A stretch of DNA of 64,000 nucleotides from Diploscapter coronatus (lineage: Eukaryota > Nematoda > Chromadorea > Rhabditida > Rhabditidae), in contig OZ038422.1 in the NCBI GenBank assembly GCA_964036155.1, positions 62,705,201 to 62,769,200 of the forward strand. The letters are read 5' to 3'. Numbering within the stretch: position 1 is the stretch's first letter; each line of letters starts with the position of its first letter. The notes beneath the pieces were generated by a model. The model was given only the letters and a program-made list of their open reading frames with translations. It was not told where the DNA came from and did no database searches. Shown here piece after piece: positions 1-10,445 of the stretch. The position numbers and the translations under genes are program-made.

Positions 1-1353
1 TTTCCCTGTCCAATTCGCTGGTCAAATCGCTGAGTTTGGACGCGCTCTCCTCGAAATTCGCATTCATATCTGCATCCTCCAGGTACTTCTTGCACATCGA
101 GAACTGCGTCACTCGTCTCTCGACGTTCTGAATCAATTCACATCTGCATGCAAACCGACATTGCCAATTTTACCTGGCAGAATTTCTCGATGGAAATCAT
201 GGGACAGAACCAATTCTCCACAGGCCAAATGAGCTGATCCTTGCAGTACTGGTTCATTTCAATGGACAGCTTCCTGCAGGCATCCACGCCCTTGTTGAAC
301 ATCTCGTTGCATCTGGTCGCAAGGCGACGAGCCATTTTCTGCACTATCTGAAGCATGACAAGTCAGTTAGAAGAATGCGACGCAATTGCTCTGCGCTCAC
401 ATTCGTCTTGAACTTAGTCCACTCGGGCGGCTCTGCCTCTGTGAAGTTGTTCCAGTCTTCCCGATTCGGCAGCAGGTCTTTGATGAACTCGTCGTCGTCC
501 TCCAACTGCCCGCCCAGGCTCTGCTGGTAGTTGTGCAGTAGCTTGGACTTCCTTCTCTCAATCAGCTGAAATGTCTACTTCCTCGTTTGAGTGAGTAAGA
601 AATGCGTATCGTCCCTGCATCTCTGCTCACCTCAATTTGTTCATTTGTCAAGTCCTGCACTGTATCTTCTTCTGTCTGATCTGCAGTGAGTTCCTTGAGG
701 AACGGCCCGATCACTCTGCGAATTGCATTCACTGCCTTCTGTATCTTCTTCACTCCGTATGCTGAGTAGAGAAATCATCATTTCGATGACTTCAGGCAAA
801 ATTTACTAGAAGCCTTTTCGATGATTCCCTCGAGTGGTCCTGTGAGCAGTGCAACTCTGTTTGTAGTGATCTCTGCCTGCAACCCGATGTGGCACACGAC
901 CATCTGCCCCAGTCGTTCGTAGTTGTCCACGATGTTCTGTACGGGACCCTGCTGCAGGTTGTTCAGGATCAGAATTGTGAACGGGTCTGAAAGAAATCGA
1001 AAACGTACAGAAGAAAATGAATCAGCAAAGTGACGGCTGAAATGAAGAAAAGACGTACACTGTCCGTTCTTCCCGAAAGCGCCGATCAAAACGCAGAAGA
1101 ATGCAGAGCGAAACAGAGGGCTGATGGCAAAGGCGTAAGTGGCACTCGCTATCATGATCAGCATCATCACCAAACCGGGAATTCGCTCGAAATCTGCGAA
1201 GTTGAGATTGCGCCAGCCGAGGTAGTAAATGGCCGTGCAGACACCGATTCCCAGCAGGCCATTTAGCAGAACGCGCAGACGCACGTAGTCCGTCACTTCG
1301 CTGCAATTCGACAGGAATGTGCATGAGGGAATTGGCAGAGACAAGCCAAGCAC
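1..1353 (-). CDS. DC-STAMP/SPE-42-like multipass membrane protein (partial)
   Basis: Five complete exons and one partial one are visible, at about 1353-1059, 986-807, 761-631, 565-401, 347-174 and 127 to the window edge. All junctions keep phase. The first exon encodes hydrophobic segments (around LLGIGVCTAIYYLGW and MLIMIASATYAFAI). Next comes NNLQQGPVQNIVDNYERLGQ, which matches the conserved 'GP..N...N' region of the sneaky/SPE-42/DCST family. Later exons are hydrophilic with cysteines, fitting the extracellular part. Family members in worms and flies act in sperm-egg interaction, so a sperm membrane role is inferred, not shown. The true start is unclear. An upstream ATG near 1422 opens a reading (MSFFDDKKRIAVRRR) that needs a further intron to join this frame. 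The C-terminal half lies outside the window. Confidence 0.7.
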
Positions 1354-1794
1354 CTGCGCAATAAGTAGTCCTTCAGAAATCCGTCGCCCGTCCGACGCCG
1401 TACTGCAATTCGCTTCTTGTCGTCGAAAAAACTCATCGAATGACAGGGAAATGAAATTAATTTATCCCACAGAAGACATTTTTCTTCTGTAAGATGCTAA
1501 TGTTATTTTTTCTGCCAAGTCAGATAGGAAGGATCATTTTCTTCCTCTTGAATCAGATGAATGCCTTGATAACGATAAAGACAATTTTCAAAGTGGATTA
1601 CTTGTCAGTGTGAAATGTGAAATTTAATCAACAATCAGTCCCGTGCAGGGAGGTAGAAAAGCAAAAAGGCAAAACCTATCAATGAACAGAGACCCGACTA
1701 AGCCGCTTTTCGACCCTTTTCATTATTTTTGATTATCACCAATCAGCCACTTCTCAATGCAATTTGTCATTGCTATTTGATTGAGTGCGACTGC
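1354..1794. other. divergent intergenic region
   Basis: This gap separates the DC-STAMP-like gene (-) from the DUF19-like gene (+). It probably holds both promoters and perhaps a 5' exon of the former near 1380-1422. It is AT-rich and I saw no RNA gene or repeat in it. Confidence 0.4.
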
Positions 1795-2777
1795 ATGATG
1801 CGAGAGTCCAAATTTGTGCCCGGACTTGCAAATTTGCACAACTTTCTATTGATACTCCTCTCTGCGATTTCGAATCTGAGTGCAGACTGTTCGAACACAG
1901 ACCAGCAAGTAAGCAGCATTTTTTGTTGGAGTCGGCAAAATCAACTATTTCACTGCCTAGATTAGATCTGCTACGAATGTCTTAATAAGTACTATGGGAA
2001 ATTCAATGCGACACCTCCATTCAGCTACAAGTCCTTCAACGCAGCTTACAATGCCGTACTCGACAGGAGGGGCGTTGGGGGATTCGATGACAATTGCAGG
2101 TGAAGGAATGAATATGGAAATTTAGAAAATGACTGACTTGCAGACATGAAGACGAACTGCTGCGTTGCATGAAAGACGTGAATTCTCCGTCTGACTGCCT
2201 GTCCATCGATAATTTCGTTGCCTGGTTCAATGTCTCGCAGCAGGATGCAGCTCAATTCAGACAGGCGTATTTCGTGCAGAAATACCAGTGCAAAGATGGC
2301 AGACAGCGTTAGTCACGAGACTTTTCCTTTGAAACTCTTGTAGTAGATCCTAAACTTACAGTAATCCGAGGGAATTTTGCCTGTTTTCACAATGCAAGCA
2401 ATTCGAGTGAAGTCGTCATTTGCGAAGACGCTTACAGAAGGCGAGAATTCGATGGGCAAGATCTCTGCCCGTAAGCAGCAATTGCCTTTGAAATTCTGAA
2501 TACAACACTGCAGATCATTCAATAACTACACGCTGTGCATGGAAATGGCATACTCAGATATGTGTGCAGACGCTGGCTCTGAATACATTTGCAATGTGGA
2601 GGAGATTAAATTCACTGTAAGCTTTCGGCTCAATTAAATCAAATCACACTGCACATTGCATTCTTTCAGTCAACTTCAAGAGAGTGTGATGGAAAGCTGG
2701 TGACTTGCAATGCATCATTCAGGCCATTTTATACACTACATTTCACTTTCATCCTACTTTTTCTACTGTTCAAATAA
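1795..2777 (+). CDS. Secreted cysteine-rich protein, DUF19 (T20D4.11-like) family
   Basis: Six exons (1795-1908, 1966-2099, 2144-2307, 2362-2470, 2514-2616, 2670-2777) give 243 aa with every phase consistent. The N-terminus MMRESKFVPGLANLHN is followed by a hydrophobic stretch (FLLILLSAI), a likely signal peptide. The mature part has paired cysteines spaced as in the nematode DUF19 domain (CYECLNKYYGKFNAT, DELLRCMKDVNSPSDCL, YTLCMEMAYSDMCADAG) and NxS/T sites. The C-terminus is a short hydrophobic tail (TLHFTFILLFLLF), so the product may be GPI-anchored or tail-anchored. The function of the family is unknown. The stop codon overlaps an AATAAA polyadenylation signal. The next gene is convergent, with only about 80 bp between stops. 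The family assignment rests on cysteine spacing by eye. Confidence 0.75.
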
Positions 2778-2856
2778 AGCTTCTAAATTTTATATCTTCT
2801 TTTTTATGACTCATAATAACAAGTGATAAGGAATAACAAATGGACGCAAGTCGAGG

Positions 2857-4393
2857 TCAGTCATCGGCCAAATCCATCTGGCCGAAATTCCTAGCCACAA
2901 TTGCAATGAAGAGCGAGAATTCACGAATCTCATCCTCCAAATATCAATTCGTCATGATTTGAATGACTTGTTCATTTGCCTACCTCTCTGTCCTGACTCA
3001 GTGATTTTCTCGTTTTTCTGCACATTCTGGCGAGCGTCCGCAATGCAGTCACTACATCGGGAATAGGAGGCCGCACAACTCTGAACACAGATTGCTGTAG
3101 AAAATGAAGGAAGAAGGAAGAATGCGTACAGCAGCAGGAGAGCGTAGATCCACTCTCGAATCGGCCTCGTCAGACTCTCCTCTTCTGCCCAGCTCACAAA
3201 CGACTCGAGCAGTCCATCTACCTGAAACAACATATCAAATATATCATATAAATGCATCTATTTATGTGGCCTGCATGGCTTCTTGTATTCCACACCCACT
3301 TTATGAACAATCATGGAGTATTTTGTGCAGAAGCCAGCTGTGAAATATAAACTTGTGAGTGTGGAATGTAGGAACTCCTCTGCATTCAGATTGCTTGCCT
3401 GATAGCTGTAGAGAGAAGCGACGATGTGCAGAGCGGGGGGAGTGCCTGTGTGATTGGGGAAGTGCTGCTGCTGACTGACGAAGGTGGGATGGCAGCGCTC
3501 AAGCAGAGTTCCTCTCCACTCGTCCGAGTCCTGCAACATTGCGCTGCACGATTAAATGAACTGATGATAGAGGAGTTTTCCTCCAATGGAATGGAATAAA
3601 TACCTCTACGAATTTGGAAGGCTGCCAGCTCTTTTTGGGGACTTTCTTTCTGAATTCGGGATTGGAGAAAATGGTCTCGATCCTGTTGCGATTCTGCTCG
3701 AACTGCTCGCACTTGGCCGTCTGCCACTCGATGCTCGGCGCCAGTGGATCTGACGTGGAGGGCGAGGGGTTGAATGCATTCTGGAGACTGGTCGACGTGG
3801 CTGCGTCAGACGCTGTGGGTGCATCACCTGCAATAGAGGGAGCTGCTTCTGGCCGCTTGATCGCCACCACCTCTGCCAGTCGAATTCGCGATGCCTTGAC
3901 CTGCAATTCATCCCATTTACCAGGAACTGAGAAATTACGGGATGATGTGAGCTATCTTTTTCACATTATTTCTTCTTCACTGCATTACGCGGCTAACATA
4001 ATGTTTTGATGGGGGAAAATTCGCAAAACAGCGTCGGAAACGCACGCAACGAGAGAGCCGAAAGAGTTCGAAGAAAATGAACCATTGCGAAGTTAACGAT
4101 GGGGCAGATTTACGGGCACTTTTTCCTAGAGTCGAGCGAGCGAAAATTCCGCCCACCTATCGATGCGAAACGAAAGTCTAACGAAAGAAAGATTTTTCAT
4201 TCTTCCACACATTTAGTAGTATTTTTGGACATCAGTTGCATATTGCAGCGATATAGTAAGTGCCCATTTGCCTGTTTCCCCGTTTTGTTTGCCAGACCTG
4301 TTTGAGATATGCCTCTGCACTCGAAGGCACTGCGTTCAGATCCACCTCGTTCGGGTTGAATTTGCCGATGTCAAAGAACGTCTCCTGATCCAT
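2857..4393 (-). CDS. Gemin2 homologue (SMN-complex subunit)
   Basis: Gemin2 is the core SMN partner that holds Sm proteins during snRNP assembly. Exon 1 (4393-4298) encodes MDQETFFDIGKFNPNEVDLN. Exon 2 (3900-3604) carries VKASRIRLAEVVAIKRP and EWQTAKCEQFEQNRNRIE, matching the Gemin2 'VQIEAAQCPDVVVA' and 'WQQQQVAQFSTVRQNVNKH' regions. Exon 3 (3530-3399) has PPALHIVASLYSYQ. The next exons encode VDGLLESFVSWAEEESL, REWIYALLLLVVRPPIP and TALRTLARMCRKTR, and the end DEIREFSLFIAIVARNFG plus QMDLADD fits the family C-terminus. The intron after exon 3 has a GC donor (CAG|GCAAGC, donor at 3398-3397). The intron after exon 1 contains a dispersed 250-bp repeat. ATG 4393 lies 8 nt after a TTTCAG acceptor, suggesting trans-splicing. 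Confidence 0.85.
3988..4235 (+). repeat. Dispersed 250-bp repeat, copy 1 (Gemin2 intron 1)
   Basis: This block from GCGGCTAACA to TTTTGGACATCAG is nearly identical to the reverse complement of 39696-39946, which lies in a lipoyl synthase intron. Identity is high over the full length, for example in AAACAGCGTCGGAAACGC and CGAAACGAAAGTCTAACG, with small indels. I saw no clear terminal inverted repeats or open reading frame. It looks like a short non-autonomous mobile element, or a structured RNA-derived repeat. Confidence 0.8.
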
Positions 4394-5360
4394 GAATTCG
4401 GCTGAAATTCAGAAAATTCGAGAAAATTTTGAAAATGAAAACGAGAAAAAGCGAAGGTGAAAGAGGACGGGTAAAGTGAGTGCTGCAGAGAGAAAGAGAT
4501 ACAATGAATGTTTGACGCGCCTTTCTAACAAAGAATTGACCGGACGAACGCCGGTTGAGGGGAAGGTGCCGGATGAGCGCCGTGCGAATGGCAGTGTGCT
4601 AGCCGCCCGGCTTCCGAGCGGCTGCCGGGCGGCTATTGCACGGCATTCGTCCGGTCAATTTTTCTGAGAGTCATGCCTTGAAGACACGAATTTCAGCGGA
4701 AGGTCAGTTCGAATTTGAATGTCCGAGTCCAAGGCGAAAGGAGATGAATCAAGGACATTGCACAACAACACATAGCTGCGTTCGCATTCCCACAGGCAGG
4801 GAGGTCTTCACGGTAATTTTTGTTTCCTTTTCCTTTGGCCCGGCCATTCTTTCCTGTCTATTTCTTTTACATTTCTAAACTCCCCAGAACGAATACACAC
4901 ACAGCTCTTCTCTTTCAACCTATCTTTTTTATCTCTATTTTTGCCTGCCTTCATCGAAACACCGACAGGCGATGGGCTCATTCGCCCGTTCAAAAAGAAC
5001 AGACAGCAGTTTGATTGTTTCAGCACAAAAATAAGGAAAAAATCTGAGAGAAGTGGAACAAAGTGCAGCGAGAAGGAAAGATGAAAATGAAAAGGGAAAT
5101 AATTCATTACTCTCCTTTATCCCTCAAAAAGATTTTTACAGAAGAGAAGGTTGTGTCCGAACCGCTTGCTTCTGCTTCTGCCAATGCTCACTTCGAAATT
5201 CTCCTCCCCTTCTGTCTCTCCCTTTCAGTTATTTATCCGCCGGTGGGCGTGTCCTCCTCTCTCCCTTCTCCTCTCGACCTTCCTATCTGTTGTTCTGTTC
5301 ACTCTTCTGCCACAACAACAGTTCTTTTCGGCAACTTCCATCTAAATTCCCTTCTTCAAA
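4394..5360. other. region upstream of galectin A: foldback plus duplicated block
   Basis: The gap holds a GC-rich foldback (4534-4660) and then about 700 bp (4661-5360) that is repeated upstream of galectin B (about 9385-10445). In the galectin B copy this block contains a possible two-exon reading frame starting MSESKAKGDESRTLHNNT. Here the same frame has an in-frame TAG after codon 18 and a later frameshift. The block is probably 5' regulatory/UTR sequence or the remains of a short duplicated gene. Confidence 0.6.
4534..4660. repeat. GC-rich foldback/MITE-like palindrome
   Basis: Arms AATTGACCGGACGAACGCCG (4534-4553) and its near-perfect inverse at 4641-4660 enclose a GC-rich core. The core itself has a second perfect stem, GCCGCCCGGC (4602-4611) with GCCGGGCGGC (4624-4633). 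The composition contrasts sharply with the AT-rich surroundings. It is a nested hairpin, probably a small mobile element. Confidence 0.8.
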
Positions 5361-7582
5361 ATGGTAAGTCAATTTGTATCCTTTCTCTATCAATTATCAA
5401 TGCCAAAACAATACGATCTTTTGAATGATTATTACCTGATAAAATCAAGATTTCATCAATCTAGTGATCTCAAGTTGAGATTGAATCGAAAATTTGATAC
5501 TTCATGTTCGAAACGAAAGAAGGGAGATTTTATGGGCCATATCATGGCAAAATCCATAGGTGTATCATGCTGAAAATATCAAATGGATCACTAGATTTAG
5601 AGACGTAGATAGCAATATTTAAATAAAGAAGCAGAGTAAAATTGTGTAACTCAGAGAGGGCGTCTAACATTCATAGCGAAATTGCCGATCCTGAACATTT
5701 AATTGTTTGAAAAGAGACATTTCATAAGATGAATTGACGAAATCAATCGAATCAATGAAATGATGATTGTCAGGGTTGCATGAAGTCGAAGTTTCCCTTT
5801 TTCTTTTCATTGCCTCTCCTCAAGCCAGAGTCCATTGTTCGCCTTGCTGCCTTCTCTAAGGCTTCGCAAAAACTTCGACTTCGTGAAGTTGACCTCGCGC
5901 AGCCTAATGATTTTATTATAGGCGACTTCGCATCAATACGACCAGCCAATTCCCGTGCCCCACACTCAAAGACTGAGCCAGACCATTCAGCCTGGTCAGG
6001 CACTCAGCGTTCGCGGCAACGTTCTGCCGGATGCAAAGAGGGCTGAAGTCAATCTTCTCTCGGGAGGCACCGAGATCGGAGTTAATGCACAGGCCGTTCT
6101 CCATGTCAGTCTGCGATTCGACGAAGACAAGATCATCCTCAACTCATTCCAGGTAATAGTCACTAACTCATGCAATCAATACAGGAGTCCGTAGCGTTGT
6201 CCAATAAAGTCTGAACACACCATGGATGAGCTGCATGCTAACTTTGATACCGAAGATAGCTGATAAAGATCATTTCTGATGGTTAAACTGTCCTACAAGT
6301 AGAAGACGCTACGCAGTGAAGCTATATGATAATGACTATGTTTGCTTTTTCCTCACATCAGTCACTATATCTTACTATCATACTTCACCATGCTATTCCT
6401 TTAAAAAAAAGTAAGTAGGACGACAAGAGAAATAAGCTATCTTTACAATTTACAAGTGACAATATTTTCTATTCTAAAAGTTAGAGTTTAAGATCCTTTT
6501 TTGGGATAATTCCAAATTTGAGTAGAGAATTTTTGTCCAAAATTATCCATAAATGAAATACATAATGTGAGAAATGCGCTGCCTTAACCCTGTCCAAGCC
6601 CTTACTCTATGTGGAAGTATGAAAGCTTGAAAACTTCTGAACCTATAATCAATTGATTACATTTCCAAAAATAATCACTACATTTTTATATGGATATGTA
6701 GCGAAACATACAAATAGACTTCAATTCATTAGGATCGCTAAATTATCGATGTTTATCACAATATTAAAAGTGATTATATGAAAATTTTACATTTGCATAC
6801 TTTATATACTGAATTTATCTCTTTGTTGGGCAACGCACACCCTCCTCAATACGGCATGTAATTACAGACGAACGGAGGCTGGGGCAAGGAGGAGAGGGAA
6901 TCGCTTCCGTTCAAGAAAGGACAAAACTTCGATCTGCGAATTCGTGTTCTGGACGAGAGTTTCGAGATCAGCTGTGATGGGAAGAAGGTGCACGAATACA
7001 AGCATCGTGCACCCTTCCAGAGCATGGAGTACTCCCAAATCAAGGGGGACATCACCCTGACTGAAGTACAGTGGGGAGGCCAACTCTACTCTCTGCCTTG
7101 GGAGACTGGCTTCTATGGCAATCATTTGGGGACAGGGCAGCGCATTCGTCTCTATGGAGTTCCCAAGGGCGATCGATGGATTCTAAATCTGATCGCTAGA
7201 AATGGTGATCTCATGGTTATAGAGATTGAATATTGTCGATGATTTAGGCGACATCCTCTTCCACTTCAACCCCCGCTTCAGGGAGAAGGTGATCGTGAGG
7301 AATTCACGCAGAGGCAATACCTGGGAGCATGAGGAGAAGGAGGGACCTTTCCCATTCGAGAAGAACAGAGAATTCGATCTGATTATCATCAACGATCCGC
7401 ACTCCATTCAGGTGGATTGCATTATATCTTCATTATAAATTATAAATGACGAATTGCAGATGTTTGTGAACAACGAGCACATCGGCACTTTCCAGCACCG
7501 CACGCCGAATCCCACTGGAGACTACACCGGCATGCGCATCGAGGGCGAGCTCGAAATGACTGGAATCAAACTCAACATATAA
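5361..7582 (+). CDS. Tandem-repeat galectin (copy A)
   Basis: Galectins bind beta-galactosides outside the cell. Five exons (ATG alone 5361-5363, 5922-6152, 6868-7204, 7248-7411, 7460-7582) give 285 aa with two carbohydrate-recognition domains. This is the size and layout of nematode 32-kDa galectins such as LEC-1. Domain 2 has the canonical binding set HFNPRF, VIVRNS and WEHEE. Domain 1 keeps WGKEER but has HVSLRF in place of H-NPR, so its sugar binding is probably altered. The first coding exon ends immediately after ATG (ATG|gtaagt), as in copy B. Intron 2 is about 715 bp, against 48 bp in copy B, because of an inserted element (6194-6836). It is a tandem paralogue of the gene at 10446-12012. 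Confidence 0.92.
6194..6836. mobile_element. MITE-like insertion in galectin A intron 2
   Basis: The ends carry matching inverted repeats, GCGTTGTCCAATAAAG (6194-6209) and the inverse of GCGTTGCCCAACAAAG (6821-6836). The intron of the paralogue lacks exactly this stretch, so it is an insertion made after the duplication or lost from the other copy. The CCAATAAAG motif recalls mariner-type ends. No transposase frame is visible. Confidence 0.75.
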
Positions 7583-7935
7583 CCAACCAATCACTTCTCT
7601 TTTTTAATAAACAGATATGTGTGACATAATAGAATGATGAATATGTATATCTGTAACTATCGTAATCTGCTAGCTCTCTAAATTTGCATAAATTATCTTC
7701 TCCTCTTCTTATCACACTGATAGTTTGTTCTTGCAGAACCGGAAAAATCTTTTTTTGGTTCCTTTGAGGTACTGCAGGAACCCGCCGCCGCTGATCAATA
7801 GTTGAGGTCAGCCACACTCACATGGTTTTTTAGGGGCGACTACGCCAGGACAGGCTCACTTCTCTTCTTGCTTTTGGAGCTCAAGTTTACTTTTCACATT
7901 TTCGCTTTTATTTTATTTTGTTTGTAATAATATAT

Positions 7936-8834
7936 ATTGTATTGGTCAATAAGTTCTTTCCCACCTTCGAGAAAATTTTCAATAATTTTTTTCCTTTAAA
8001 CAAATTGTCAAAAAACCAAATGTTAACGATAATGATAGAAGACTACCAGCTGATTATCGACTAGATATCGGAATCTCTCTTTAGTATGTTTACGGAAAAA
8101 ATATTGACCAGAAATGTGATAACTGTCATTTTAGGACTCCATTGCATTTCCGATATTTTCCATAATAACTATGATGCGTGACCAGATAAAGAGCTATGAT
8201 ATTCTACACTTCTTTAGTAATAAGATGTATGCAAAATTATTCTTAAAATCGCAGGGTATAAAAAATTTTCCGGCAGATTTCATCATATCATACCTTTTTC
8301 TTATGCAATTTTACGACTAGAGATCAAGGTAATTGAATCAAAAATTTAATTCTACCGGAATTACTGCAATTCATTAATTGATTACAGTAATATTGGATGT
8401 CCATAAGCCCCTAAACATATTCATATGAATTTCTCCGCAATTCGACTATAGCACGTAACAGGGAAGTCTTTTTCAGAAAATGATTGATTCGTCATATTAT
8501 TCTTATATAATTTTGAATTTGAAAGGGCTTGGCATAAAATAATTAATGAGTGTACTTGTAGAGTCCTATCTAAATGCACCGATAACATTTTTAAGATTTC
8601 TCCATTATTCGTTGAAGAATTGCACGAAAAAGTAGAAATCGCTCTGTATAGACCCTATCACAATTATTCTTACTAAAATCTTATAAGCAACATATGAAAG
8701 CTTGAAACATCATCTATGGCAAGCTTAGGTACCGTACTTTAATACACAATAACCCTTTTCCATATTAGTAGTTACCAGTCTTTAGTTGTGACGGAAGGAC
8801 GAAAGTGGGAAAAAAACTTATTGACCAATACAAT
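7936..8834. mobile_element. Decayed mariner-like DNA transposon
   Basis: The termini are inverted repeats. The left end reads ATTGTATTGGTCAATAAGTT and the right end is its perfect inverse (8815-8834); the match continues imperfectly through TTCCCAC-TTCG. 'TTGGTCAATAAGTTYTTTCCCAC' type ends and TA flanks are typical of mariner elements. The 0.9-kb interior is AT-rich with no intact transposase, so it is a dead or non-autonomous copy. Confidence 0.8.
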
Positions 8835-8845
8835 AGCAAAGGGAT

Positions 8846-9260
8846 TGTTTCCAGGGGTCCGTCAATTTGGTTGATTTTGACATATTTTATTAAAAATAAA
8901 ATTCTCTATAAAATAAGGCCATTTCCAGCCGGTTGCCCAAGACATCGATGGGGTCAAAATTGCAAAAAACTGCAATTGGTTGGAGTCGCATTTTCTGAAA
9001 TTAAATTTTCGGCGGGAAATTACTGGTCGTAGTTACATTATTTGTAGAGTTTTTCGTGGGCTATCTAATGCTGAAAACCCCGTTCGATTTGATTCAAAAA
9101 TAAGAAAGTTATAAGATTTTCCCGAGATCGAGTCAGTCAAGACTTCAAGCTACCGTAGTCCTGCATACGATAATTTTTTTAATGGAAAACAAAACCACAT
9201 CATGATGATCAGCATGAAAAACTGAATAAAATCAACCCGATCTACGGACCCCTGGAAACA
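8846..9260. mobile_element. Second inverted-repeat element (MITE)
   Basis: It begins TGTTTCCAGGGGTCCGT and ends with the exact inverse, and the similarity continues through GGTTGATTTT. It is 415 bp, AT-rich inside and non-coding. It starts only 11 bp after the mariner-like relic, suggesting an insertion hot spot or nested insertion. Confidence 0.8.
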
Positions 9261-9432
9261 CCGACTTTTTTCTTTTCCTACCTTGCCTCCCCATACGCTT
9301 TCTTAGAAAAGCCGGTGCCTTTTTCTATGAGCCAATAATCTTAATAAAGTTTTTCAAAGAATTTGCGATATTTTACATAGTCCTTCATGCTTGAAGGCAT
9401 GAATTTCGGCGGAAGATCAGTTCGAATTTGAA

Positions 9433-9863
9433 ATGTCCGAGTCGAAGGCGAAAGGAGATGAATCAAGGACATTGCACAACAACACATGGCTGCGTTCGCA
9501 TTCTTACAGGCAGAGAGGCCTTCACGGTAACTTTTATTCCCTTTTCCTTTGGCCTTTCATCCTTCCATTTTGCCCGTTCGTTTTTCCTGCCGAGTTCTTT
9601 TACACTTCTAAACTCCCCAGAACGAATACACAGCTCTTCTCTCTCAACCTATCTTTTTTATCTCTATTTTTTGTCTCCCTTCATCGAAACATCGACAGGC
9701 GATGGGCTCATTCGCCCATTCAAAAAGCACAAACAGCAGTTTGATCGTTTCGGCACAAAAATAAGCAAAAAAAATCCGAGAGAAGTGGAACAAAGTGCAG
9801 CGAGAAGGAAAGATGAAAATGAAAAGGAAGATGATTCATTACTCTCCTTTGTCCCTCAAAAAT
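9433..9863 (+). other. Candidate two-exon short coding unit upstream of galectin B
   Basis: ATG 9433 opens MSESKAKGDESRTLHNNTWL and runs to a donor (CACG|GTAACT) near 9528. A downstream acceptor (CGACAG, near 9700) would continue in frame as GDGLIRPFKKHKQQFDRFG and then a lysine/glutamate-rich segment to about 9863. The homologous block before galectin A has a TAG and a frameshift in this frame, so coding is doubtful. It could equally be galectin 5'-UTR sequence. No family was recognised. Confidence 0.3.
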
Positions 9864-10445
9864 ACTTTTACAGAAGGAGGGGAGAGGGGTGTCCGCGAAA
9901 TTAACCAGTGCTTTGCGTTTCTGCGCTGTGTATTCCATATTGCGCCCTTCGCGGATACGCGCTCCGTCCCTCTCAGCAAGTCTTTTTCAAAGATAATGAA
10001 GAGTAGTTGCCATTGCCAGTATATCGATTGGGGAAGTTATGCATTATGAGAGATTTGCACGTTCAAAGCTGATCTTCATCTGTGTATGAATTGCAATTGC
10101 GTCTATGCTATGCACGATGCAGGAGTTGTTGAGTTTAAAGGTTCATTTCATTGTACGACTAACGACTATAGGAGCTCTCCTCTGTGTGTGTTTACAGGTT
10201 GATCGTTAAAATGAGAAGAGAAGGGAGGTTGTTGTCCAAGCGGCTTGCCTCTGCCTCTGTCTCTGCCAATGTTCACTTCGAAATTCTCCTTTCCTTCTGT
10301 CCCTCTCTTTCAGTTATTTATCTGCCGGTGGGCGTGTCCTCCTCTCTCTCTTCTCCTCTCGACCTTCCTATCTGTTGTTCTGTTCACTCTTCTGCCACAA
10401 CAACAGTTCTTTTCGGCAACTTCCATCTAAATTCCCTTCTTCAAA

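Larger units (their letters stand above)
7583..10445. other. intergenic region between galectins, transposon debris and duplicated upstream block
   Basis: No conserved gene was recognised. The stretch contains a mariner-like relic (7936-8834), a second inverted-repeat element (8846-9260) and the duplicated 5' block (about 9385-10445). The duplicated block has an extra insertion of roughly 340 bp near 9875-10220 relative to the block before galectin A. Confidence 0.6.

Noticed and set aside
3614..4009. 131-codon + strand open frame
   Set aside because: It is antisense to Gemin2 exon 2, which has clear protein similarity on the minus strand.
8805..9032. 75-codon open frame between the galectins
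   Set aside because: It spans the junction of two transposon relics and encodes nothing recognisable.
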